Assembly: GCF_036323735.1 (NCBI RefSeq) | Contig: NC_086029.1 | Location: 14,245,816-14,309,815 of the forward strand | DNA from: Rattus norvegicus | Lineage: Eukaryota > Chordata > Mammalia > Rodentia > Muridae | Length of the DNA: 64,000 bases | Direction: 5' to 3' | In this document: positions 35,308-45,852 of the stretch, piece after piece | How the letters are laid out: every line of letters starts with the position of its first letter | Position numbering within the stretch: the stretch's first letter is position 1 | The notes under the pieces: model-generated | The model's database searches: none | Seen by the model: only the letters and a program-made list of their open reading frames with translations | Told to the model about the DNA's origin: nothing | Translations under genes and position numbers: made by a program

Positions 35308-36390
35308 ATGATGGTGAGAGGCAAGCACAGGAACCCAAGCAACAGAAACCAAGACTACATGGCATTATTGGAGCCCAATTCTCCCACCAAAGCAAACACT
35401 GAATATCCAAACACACCAGAAAAGCAAGATCTTGATTTAAAATCATATTTGATCATGATGCTGGAGGACTTCAAGAAAGACATGAAGAACTCCCTTAGAG
35501 AAACGCAGGAAAACATAAATAAACAAGTAGAAGCCTATAGAGAGGAATAACAAAAATCCCTGAAAGAATTCCAGGAAAACACAGACAAACAGTTGAAGGA
35601 ATTAAAAATGGTATAGAAGCAATCAAGAAAGAACACATGGAAACAACCCTGGATATAGAAAACCAAAGGAAGAGACAAGGAGCCGTAGATACAAGCATCA
35701 CCAACAGAATACAAGGGATAGAGGAGAGAATCTCAGGAGCAGATTATTCCATAGAAATCATCGACACAACTGTCAAAGATAATGTAAAGCGGAAAAAGCT
35801 ACTGGTCCAAAACATACAGGAAATCCAGGACTCAATGAGAAGATCAAACCTAAGGATAATAGGTATAGAAGAGAGTGAAGACTCCCAGCTCAAAGGACCA
35901 GTAAATATCTTCAACAAAATCATAGAAGAAAACTACCCTAACCTAAAGAAAAAGGCTTACAGAACTCCAAACATACAAGAAGCTTACAGAACTCCAAATA
36001 GATTGGCCCAGAAAAGAAACTCCTCCCATCACATAATAGTCAAAATACAAAATGCACAGAATAAAGAAAGAATATTATAAGCAGTAAGGGAAAAAGGTCA
36101 AGTAGCATAAAGTCACACCTATCAGAATCATACCAGATTTCTCGCCAGAGACTATGAAAGCCAGAAGATCCTGGACAGATGTCATACAGACCCTAAGAGA
36201 ACACAAATGCCAGCTCAGGTTACTGTATTCAGCAAAACTCTCAATTAACAAAGATGGAGAAACCAAGATATTCCATGACAAAACAAAATTTACAATTTAT
36301 CTTTCTACAAATCCAGCACTGCAAAGGATAATAAATGGTAAAGCCCAACATAAGGAGGTAAGCTACACCCTAGAAAAAGCTAGAAACTAA
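35308..36390 (+). pseudogene. L1 ORF1 remnant with 27-bp internal duplication
   Basis: The start matches the intact ORF1 (MVRGKHRNPSNRNQDYM). A TAA stop ends the first open piece at 35548-35550, inside the coiled coil. Further open pieces lie at 35637-36080 and 36154-36390. Near 35955-36008 a 27-bp block is tandemly duplicated in frame, giving AYRTPNIQEAYRTPN where the intact copy has the motif once. The C-terminal TMKARRSWTDVIQT and LLYSAKLSI motifs remain. The product would be non-functional. Confidence 0.85.
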
Positions 36391-36449
36391 TTGTCTTGGC
36401 AACAAAACAAAGAGAGGAAAAGCACACAATCATAACCTCACATCCAAAT

Positions 36450-39417
36450 ATGAATATAACAGGAAGCAATAAACTCTATTCCTTAATATCTCTCAACATC
36501 AATGGTCTCAACTCCCCTATAAAAAGACATAGATTAACAAACTGGATACAAAATGAGGACCCTGCATTCTGCTGCCTACAGGAAACACACCTCAGAGACA
36601 AAGAGAGACACTACCTCAGAGTGAAATGCTGGAAAACAACTTTCCAAGCAAATGGTCAGAAGAAGCAAGCTGGAGTAGCCATTCTAAAATTGATTTTCAA
36701 CTAAAAGTCATCAAAAAGGATAAGGAAGGACACTTCATATTCATCAAAGGAAAAATCCACCAAGATGAACTCTCAATGCTAAATATCTATGCTCCTAATC
36801 CAAGGGTTCCTACATACATAAAAGAATCCCTACTGAAGCTCAAAACACACATTGCATGTCACAAAATAATAGTAGGAGATTTCAGAACCCCACACTCATC
36901 AATGGACAGGTCATCGAAACAGAAATTAATCAGAGACATAGACAGACTAAGAGAAGTCATGAGCCAAATGGACTTAACAGATATTTATAGAACATTCTAT
37001 CCTAAAGCAAAAGGATATACCTTCTTCTCACCACCTCATAATACTTTCTCCAAAATTGACCATATAATTGGTCATAAAACAGACCTCAACAGATACAGAA
37101 AGATAGAAATAATCCCATGCCTCCTATCAGACCACAACTGGCTAAGGCTGGTCTTCAACAAAAATAAGGGAAGAACGTCAACATATACATGTAAGTTGCT
37201 CTACTAAATGATAACCTGGTCAAGGAAGAAATAAAGAAAGAAATTAAAGCCTTTTATAATTTAATGAAAATGAAGGTACAACATACCCAAACTTATGGGA
37301 CACAATGAAATCTGTGCAAAGAGGAAAACTCATATCTCTGAGTGCCTGCAGAAAGATACAGGAGAGAGCATAAGTCACCAGCTTAATAGCACAACTAAAA
37401 GATCTAGAACAAAAAGAAGCAAATACACACAGGAGGAATAGAAGGCAGGAAATAATTAAACTGAGAGCTGAAATCAACCAAGTTGAAGCAAAAAGGACAA
37501 TAGAAAGAATGAATAGAACAAAAGCTGGTTCTTTGAGAAAATCAACAAGATAGATAAACCCTTAGCCAGACTAACGAAAGGATAGAGAAAGTGTTTACAA
37601 ATTAACAAAATCAGAAATGAAAAGGGAGACATAACTACAGAATCAGGAAACTCAAAACATCATCAGATCCTACTACAAAAGCCTATATTCAACAAAGCTT
37701 GAAAATGTGCAGGAAATGTGCAATTTCCTAGACAGATACCAGGTACCAAAGTTAAATCAGGAACAGATAAACCATTTAAACAACCCCATAACTCCTAACA
37801 AAATAGAAGCAGTCATTAAAATTCTCCCAACCAAAAAGAGCCCAGGTCCAGATGGGTTTAGTGCAGAATTCTATCAGACCTTCATAGAAGACCTCATACC
37901 AATACTATCCAAACAATTTCACAAAGTTGAAACAGATGGAGCACAACCGAATTCCTTCTATGAAGCCACAATTACTCTTATACCTAAACCAAACAAAGAC
38001 CCAACAATGAAAGAGAATTTCAGACCAATTTCCCTTATGAATATCTATGCAAATATACTCAATAAAATTCTGGCAAACCGAATCCAAGAAGGCATCAATA
38101 CAATCATCCACCATGATCAAGTAGGCTTCATTCCAGACATGCAGGGATGGTTTAATATATGGAAAACCATTAATGTGATCTATTATATAAGCAAACTGAA
38201 AGAACAAAACAACATGATCATTTCATTAGATGCTAAGAAAGCATTTGACAAAAGTCAACACCCCTTCATGATAAAAGTCCTGGAAAGAATAGGCATACAA
38301 GGCCCATACCTCAACATAGTAAAAGCCATATAAAGCAAACCAGTCGCTACTATTAAACTAAATGGAGAGAAACTTGAAGCAATCCCACTAAAATCATGGA
38401 CTAGATAAGACTGCCCACTCTCTCCGTATGTATTCAATATAGTTCTTGAAGTTCTAGCCAGAGCAATCAGACAACAAAAAGAGATCAAGGGGATACAGAT
38501 TGGAAAATTAGAAGTCAAAATATCACTATTTGCAGATGATATGATAGTATATTTAAATGATCCTAAAAGTTCCACCAGGGAACTACTAAAGCTGATAAAC
38601 AACTTCAGCAAAGTGACTGGGTATAAAATTAACTCAAATAAATCAATAGCCTTATATCCAAAATATACAAAGAACTCAAGATGTTAGACTGCAGGGAGGC
38701 AAATAACCCTATTAAAAAATGGGGTTCAGAGCTAAACAAAGAATTTACAGCTGAGGAATGCTCAATCACTGAGAAACACCTAAAGAAATTTCAACATCTT
38801 TAGTCATAAGGGAAAGGCAAATCAAAACAACCCTGAAATTTCACCTCACACCAGTGAGAATGGCTAAGATCAAAAACTCAGGGGCTGGGGATTTAGCTCA
38901 GTGGTAGAGCACTTACCTAGGAAGGCCCTGGGTTCGGTCCCCAGCTCCGGAAAAAAAAAAAAAACTCAGGTGACAGTAAATGCTGGTGAGGATGTGGAGA
39001 AAGAGGAACACTCCTCCATTTTTGGTGGGATTGCAGACTGCTACAATAATTCTGGAAATCCGTCTGGAGGTTCCTCAGAAAATTGGACATTGAACTAACT
39101 GAGGACCCAGTATACCTCTCTTAGGCATATACCCAAAAGATGCCCCAACACATAACAAAGACACGTGCTCCACTATGTTCATAGCAGCCTTATTTATAAT
39201 AGCCAGAAGCTGGAAAGAACCCAGGTGCTCTTCAACAGAGCAATGGATACAGAAAATGTGGTACATCTACACAATGGAATATTACTCAGCTATCAAAAGC
39301 AATGACTTTATGAAATTCATAGGCAAATGGATGCAACTAGAATATATCATCCTGAGTGAGGTAACCCAATCACAGAAAATCATACATGGTATGAACTCAT
39401 TGATAAGTGGCTCTTAG
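36450..39417 (+). pseudogene. L1 ORF2 remnant, internally deleted
   Basis: The N-terminal endonuclease block begins at MNITGSN (36450). A short deletion near 36689 and other indels shift the frame to 36626-37207, then again to 37707-38333. The RT core contains FADDMIVYL (about 38529). The sequence then jumps at 38655-38659 from the region just after the FADD box to the C-terminal ALYPKYTKN-equivalent region, losing about 925 bp. The cysteine motif region is further split by an ID SINE. At the codon mutated in the 15183 copy this element has AGA, giving DRLREVMSQ. Confidence 0.85.
38881..38959 (+). mobile_element. ID SINE inserted in the L1
   Basis: The body ggctggggatttagctcagt ... ggttcggtccccagctccgg plus an A-tail is a tRNA-Ala-derived ID element. 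It carries a 6-base gap relative to the usual ID sequence in the anticodon-like arm (cctaggaaggccctgg). TSDs of aaaaactcag lie at 38872-38881 and 38960-38969. Box A (tagctcagtggtagagc) and box B (ggttcggtcc) are present. Insertion post-dates the host L1. Confidence 0.93.
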
Positions 39418-40146
39418 CCCAAATGCTTGAATTGCCCTAGATGCACAGAACACATGAAACTCAAAAGGGATGACCAAAATGTGCATGATTCACTCCTTCT
39501 TTCAAAGGGGAACAAGAATACCCTTGGCAGGGAATAGAGAGGCAAATTTTAAAACAGAGGCAGAAAGAACACCCATTCAGAGCCTGCCCCACATGTTGCC
39601 CATTCTTATCCAACCACCCAATTAGATAAGTGGGATTAAGCAAAGAAGTGCATGCCAACAGGTAGTGGATGTAGATCTCTCCAAGAGACACAATCAGAAT
39701 ACAGCAAATACATAGGCGAATGCCAGCAGCAAACCACTGAACTGAGAGTGGGACTCCTGTTGACGGAATCTTAGAAAGGACTGAAAGAGCTTGAAGGGGC
39801 TTGAGATCCCATATGAACAACAATGCCAACTAACCTGAGCTTCCAGGGAATAAGCCACTCCCCAGAGACCATACATGGACTGACCCTGGGCTCCAACCTC
39901 ATAAGTAGCAATGAATAGCCGAGGAAGAACACCAGTGGAAGGGGAAGCCCTTGGTCCTGCCAAGACTGAACCCCCCAGTGAACATGATTGTTGGGGGGAG
40001 GGTGGTAATGGGGGGAGGATGGGGAGGGGAACAGCAATATGGAAGGGGAGGGGGAGAGGTTAGGGGGATGTTGGCCTGGAAACCCGGAAAGGGAATAACA
40101 ATCGACATATAAATAAGAAATACTCAAGTTAATAAAGATAAAAAAA

Positions 40147-40475
40147 AGTTAAGGGTCTCTGTGACACAGGGCAACAGCAGGTTATCTGAGAGGAGACCTT
40201 GTGAGGATCCAGTATTGATAGTGTAACAAAAGACAGAGGCCTACAAATAATTCATTGCAACGGAAGATTGCAAACAAAGACATGAGGACAGAAGGGTATA
40301 TTGTTGGACACGCTGTGCCAAACTACAGCTTCTATGACAAAGTTTTATTTTTAAATTCTATCTTATTTTGTTTTTATTTTGGGAGTGGTTGTAAGGGCAA
40401 AGGAGATGGGGCAAGGAGCGAGATTGAGGTGCATAATGTGAAATTCACAAAGAATCAATAAAAAGTTAAAAACAA
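40147..40475 (+). repeat. Right part of the split Lx-like repeat, with L1-type tail
   Basis: It continues from the left part at 34639. It ends in a typical Lx-type 3' end (gtgcataatgtgaaattcac, then aaagaatcaataaaaagtt). Confidence 0.55.
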
Positions 40476-40479
40476 GTTT

Positions 40480-43400
40480 TGAAGGATCTGACATCTTTTG
40501 ATTTTTCAGTATAAAAATAATCTTGTAAATAATTATAAGGTGGGTGAAGAGATAACAACAACTTTCTTCTGTGAAATGTGAAATATCTCTGTAAGAGATT
40601 AAGAAATACTATAAAAAAAGACAATAATGACTGTAGGTGATATATCACAAACTAAACACCACTCTTTTTTGACGAATTTTGGATTTTAATTATAAGCATG
40701 AGGGTACTGTGTACTCAGTACAAATGGAATTCACAAGAAACAGAATTTAATCCTTATCTTAGACATTTTAACCCCTCCCCCCTCGTGGTGTGGATTGCCT
40801 TGTTTTCCAATCCCTCCACTTGGTATCCCATCTATTTTGTTTGCTAAGAAGATAATCAATGGGACCATGTTAAGGCTTCATAGCATATTGACTGACAAGC
40901 ACGTTGCATACTGAGATCTTGTCATTGCATATAATTTTTTTCCTGATGCCTCTGCTGTTTCTTTATGTAGTCTATGATTTAAAAAAATGCCAACTATACC
41001 TATATAACCACAAATTATTCTGTCTCTATACTGTTCATTTATGCTAACAATATTTTGATGCCAATATAGCTCCATTTTAATGAAATAAATAAAATGGGTA
41101 ATTCAAAGAATCTATGACATTTATAACTTATTCCTTCAATAATTTATCCCTTTCCAACACTGTAAACATCAGGAATTTTTTCCCTTATAGCTAGCAAGTA
41201 GTTATATGGTTTTGTTATAAGAATGAATTGCCATGTGCGCCACGTAGGATGGGACCCTCTCCCATTGTTGACTTTGGATCCCACTGCTTGTTTCTCTGGC
41301 AATATGGGAAAAGGAAGCTTATGCAAAATATTGGAGGTATCTGAATCTTGTTGGTGTACATTAAGGCAAAGCTACTTCCTCCTGCTCACTAGAATATATC
41401 ATAGGTTTACCCTTTGCCTTTGGTGAAGACCAGATGACTTGCCATCTTCTCTTAAAATAAAACAAAACAAAAACAACAACAAAAAAGTTGTCAGAAATAA
41501 GATGGCTAAGGAGTTTGTCAGTCATGTGGCCAAGAGCTCATACCCTCCACTGCTCCAGAGATCTAGCAGTGGGGAAGGAGAATTTATGTGGCACCCACAG
41601 TACTTCACAAAAGTACAGTTGAATAGCCTATCTGTTTTCTGAGTCCTAACTCAAAAAAGGGTAAATTTCCATTTCCTTCTATCTGTTTTACAGATATTGG
41701 CCAATACTTTAATCATGCTCTCCTTAGCCCTCTGAGCTCTCCCATTCATTTTTGGACGTTCTCTTCCTTTCTTCCATGAGGCTGCTTGCTAGTCTCCATT
41801 GCAAAAGGCATGGCTTTCTTTCTTCCTGTGTGACTCCTCTAGGCAGCTGCCAAGATGTATCTTTGCCTGCCTTGTGATTGGTCTCGCAAATTCAAAAATT
41901 GCCCTTGAACTTCCAAGCCTTTTAAAAACTTACATTATTAAGAAGAATAGCCCCAAAGGGAAACCTTTGACTATCCAGTAATAGTTATTTCTATTATTCG
42001 AAAGACAGGAGGAGAGGAAGAGGAAGGGAGGGAGAGAGGGAGGGAGGGAGAGAGAGAGAGGAGAATACAATAGAAAACCATCAAACTCTCCATTATCTAA
42101 AAGGAATATGTAGTGTGAAAAAAATCAATAAGAAAAAAAAACTTCACTCTCACAGTAGACAGCGATCAAACATACCTTGTACGTATAATTCATTCTTACA
42201 TCACTTCAAAAAGGACAGCATAATCTACAAAGCTAGAGTGTTAGAAGAGGAAGAGGTATGTGCCTATAGGAATGCTGTGTTTTCATATGCTGGCCAAGTC
42301 TCACAAGGATGAGGGAGATGAAGGTGCTTCGGCAGCTTTCTGGATAAAGGTATCACATGTGAAATGACACAGATTGGCTCTATGTGTGTCTGCCTCCCTG
42401 CTGCTTGCAAGTGGGCAGTAATGCTAATTGGCTGAACTCCTAATAAACTACAGGTGGCTGGGTGTTGAGGTTGCGCCATTACAAATCATTATCTGTTAGA
42501 TCAAAGTGCAGAGGGAAGGACAGCAGGTGTGTAGTATTAATAGCTACATTTATCTCTCCAGTCACTTAATAATTGGTTTTGGTGTGGATTCCTTGTAACA
42601 GAGCATTTCATAGACTCCAAAAGCATTTTGATGAGGGTTATGTGCTGCATGCTGACAGAGGTCTCCTGTGCTGAGTATAAGGGGGTGTATATGTGTTTCT
42701 CTAATGAGGCACTGGGTTTTCGAACAGATACAGGGGGGCACGTGGAGCTGCTCACTCACGCTCCTCTTCTGAGATCACATATTAGGGCATTGCCTTTGTC
42801 TTCTTAACGTCTGAAAATCAAAGATAGTTTACAAGTTACATTTTTATGTTGTTTTTTATATTTTGCAACTGCAGACCTTTATCAGATGTTTTGTTTTGGT
42901 TTTATGGATTTTTTGTTTGTTTGTTTTGCCAGTCAGATGCTTTCTTTGTTTCTATATAATCACATACTTATAATTCCTATAAATTTTTGTCAAATAATTA
43001 TAATTAGAAATAATGTTATCACTAGTTACAATACTAATCAGATATTAAAGACTATCAGGCTGAAAACATTCACCATTTGTTGTATTATTCTTGAATAACT
43101 TATAACAGGTTATTATGGATGAGGGGAACGTTTCTTCAGAGAAATGAAAGATTTTCTAGGCTTTCCAGTAGTTCTCTAGTTTTAAGTACAACAACAAATT
43201 CTAAGCTGAGTGTTTATTATGACTCTGATATAATACACAAAGGCCATTTGACTATAGTTACATGATTGTATTTGGTGTTGTCTTTTGTAAAGCTGAAGAG
43301 AGCCCTAGCAGGTGAAACAAGATGGATATTGCAAGACATGTACCGTGGATAATTCTGTGCACAGAATTACGGCCCAGCACCCCTGTGACCTCATTGATCT

Positions 43401-44670
43401 CCGATGAACAATATGTTTTGCTTTCATTCCCTTTCTGCCATTCATACTAAGCAGCAATGGGTTCATTATTTTGTTCATCTTCCTTGTTGATATTTCTCTG
43501 GTAATGACTTTCTTGGTGTTGGAAACGACAAGCCATCCTTCTCATTCCAAGACACCGAGATGCTGATATTAGAAGACATGGAACTGAAATGGAAAGATAG
43601 TAGACTTCTTCCCAATGTGTAAAGTGATAGACTATCATTGAACAATTGCTTAAATGTACGAAAATATGAGCCCTGTCAGCTCTTGAAGCGAGTGGTCTCA
43701 GTAGATCTTTAAGACGTGAGCTGTTCCTAGAAAATCACAAGTGCTGTATAATTTTACATCATTTCATTTTTTTCTACAATGTTACTTGAATAACTTTGAC
43801 CTAAGTTTTATTCTGCTTATTACAACAAGAAAATATATTTTTATTGGAAATTTGGAATGTTTTGGTTTTCTGTATTAGCAAGTAAAATTTCTAGATTATT
43901 TACATTTTTATAGCACTATATGAAAGCAAATAAACTTTCTATGGGGAAGAGATTATGTGAGATCTTTGTGAAGAAGGGAGTGTGTGAGAGACAATTATAT
44001 GACAGATGACAAACTCTGAAGGAATAGAAATCCCTCCTTGTGGTTACGTACAGGAGTTTAAGAATCCCACATCATGATTGGCAGTGCCTCAGTTTATATT
44101 ACACAAGAGAGAAGAGAAAAGACTAGTGAGGGAATGGTTGTAAGATGTGTGTGAGAACATAAGCATGTAGCTATGACATATCAACCTCTGATTACCATAA
44201 TACAGAGGGCTGTTCTCAAGGCCACAGATGCGTAATTAGATTTCTAGTTATTCTCTAACATGAAGGAAGAAGAGATCAAACTGAAAAGTATGCTTGAGGT
44301 GGTAACTCACACCTTGAAGGGTGGGAAATAGGAGTTTTCTTTATTTTGCTTATTTGTTTGTTCATTTTCTTCCTTCAGGCTCTGGGTATAGAAGCCAGGA
44401 ATTTATCTATCTGCAGCCTGTTACATTGTTATTATTTGGAAAATCTCAGAGGATGGAATGATATTAACTTCTGGAGCATATAAAGATACATGTTCTCTTT
44501 ATTGATCCTGGTTTCATATGTTATGTCTGAAGTACCAAAATAAAATAACATATGATACAAAATTCCTACATTGCCTTTATTTTCTTTTTATATCTTCTAA
44601 TCACTAGGTGCTTTATTTCTTTTTTACAAAGAATCACACTTTTCAAATGAATTACGAGTTACCTATAATA
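40480..44670. other. Unassigned AT-rich DNA, no gene
   Basis: A purine-rich patch lies at 42007-42062 and an A/C-rich low-complexity patch at 41455-41487. Short open frames show no motif. I see no exon, RNA gene or recognisable mobile element in this stretch. Confidence 0.5.
42007..42062. repeat. GA-rich low-complexity tract
   Basis: A run of almost pure purine (gagg, gaga and ggga units) about 55 bp long. It is a simple-sequence tract with no fixed period. Confidence 0.9.
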
Positions 44671-44673
44671 TAG

Positions 44674-44791
44674 AATATACTTCCCGGGGTTGGGGATTTA
44701 GCTCAGTGGTAGAGCGCTTGCCTAGCAAGCGCAAGGCCCTGGGTTCGGTCCCCAGCTCCGAAAAAAAGAAAAAGAAAAAAATATACTTTCC
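44674..44791 (+). mobile_element. Near-consensus ID SINE with TSD
   Basis: The body at 44686-44760 matches the ID/BC1 5' domain as I remember it, with at most one or two differences, and is followed by an A-rich tail to 44780. Box A is tagctcagtggtagagc and box B is ggttcggtcc at 44742-44751, so an internal Pol III promoter is present. TSDs are aatatacttcc (44674-44684) and aatatactttcc (44780-44791), differing by one T. The high conservation implies a young, possibly polymorphic insertion. It is tRNA-derived but not a tRNA gene. Confidence 0.95.
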
Positions 44792-44864
44792 ATTATTTCT
44801 ATTATCACTTATTAATATTTTTATTATGCACACATTTGTATGCATGTGTGGCCATGTTTGCATG

Positions 44865-44888
44865 CATGAATGCATGAATGCATGAATG

Positions 44889-44923
<35 letters not shown>
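44865..44923. repeat. Compound (TGAATGCA)n(TG)n microsatellite
   Basis: Three to four 8-bp units of the atgcatga type run directly into about 16 TG units. It is likely length-polymorphic. Confidence 0.93.
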
Positions 44924-44926
<3 letters not shown>

Positions 44927-45570
44927 CCACAGAACAGAAATGGAAGTTGGAGTGCAACCTTCAGAAGTCAATTTTTTTTCTACCATATGGGGCCTGTGGT
45001 CACATTGTCCAGACTATGGTGACAAATTACTTCATCCACTGATCCGTCTTATTGGTCCCTAGAAATATTTTTACTGATAATTTGGTAATAATAGAACTGT
45101 TGGTATTTTCCCCCAATGCCACCATCACCAACTTTTATTTTAATTGAAAATAATTTTTTTCATACATACCCAAATCCACATGTTTTCTTTCTCTCTTTCA
45201 TTAGAATTCAGTCATATCTTAATTTAAAAAAAGATCTTGACTTTTAAGAGTATAATTTTTTCAAGGGTCTACAATAAAATAATGTCACTTAACTTACATG
45301 TCTTTTATTTGATGCTTATGTTTTTATTTACTTCTGATTTCATATAGATTATTTACAACTAAAATAAGAAACATTAGAATTACCTTGCACATCTGAGAAA
45401 TATCTTTTTATAAAAAAATAAGATCTAGGTTTGCCCTCATTTTTAAATGACAGAATCTATATATGCTCAAAGAGTAGTTAAACTTTTTTCCAATTCTGTT
45501 TTTTCTTTTCTTTTGATATTCCAACTGTCTGACATTTTAAACTCTCTTATTTATTTCATACATAAGAGGG

Positions 45571-45747
45571 TTTGCCTGTTTGTATGTCTGTGCACAAAAT
45601 GCTTGTTCCTGGTGCCCAAGGAAATCAGAAGAGGGCAACAGATGCCATGGAACTGGATGGGTTTGAAATTCCATGTGGGCGCTGCAAATTGAAGCCAAGT
45701 CATCTAAAAGATCCTATGCCTCTTAACAGCTGAGCCATCTCTCCAGG
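45571..45747 (-). repeat. B3 SINE, minus strand
   Basis: The plus strand reads gtttgtatgtctgtgcac, cctggtgcccaaggaaatca, gaagagggcaacagatgcca and finally tgagccatctctccag. This is the full antisense B3 layout from tail to head. It is moderately diverged. Confidence 0.85.
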
Positions 45748-45852
45748 TATTGATATAAAAAGTACTAATGATTCTTCAAATCCTCAATAAAAATATTCCA
45801 AATTATTAAAATAATTATTCATATTTAGTTTCCCTTAGGGGAGGCTCCCTGT

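Larger units (their letters stand above)
34640..40146 (+). mobile_element. Decayed near-full-length L1 with internal deletion and ID insertion
   Basis: 5'UTR (about 34640-35307), ORF1 remnant (35308-36390), ORF2 remnant (about 36450-39417) and 3'UTR with G-rich tract are in order. About 925 bp of ORF2 is missing at 38650, and an ID SINE sits at 38881-38959. The 5' edge is estimated. The flanks (aaaactttaag and aaaagttaag) may be a decayed TSD. It is older than the copy at 15183 because both frames carry several stops and indels. Confidence 0.88.

Noticed and set aside
44686..44760. tRNA-like sequence with A and B boxes
   Set aside because: It is an ID SINE: A-tailed, TSD-flanked and lacking a proper tRNA fold. 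The same applies to the ID copies at 38881 and 62977.
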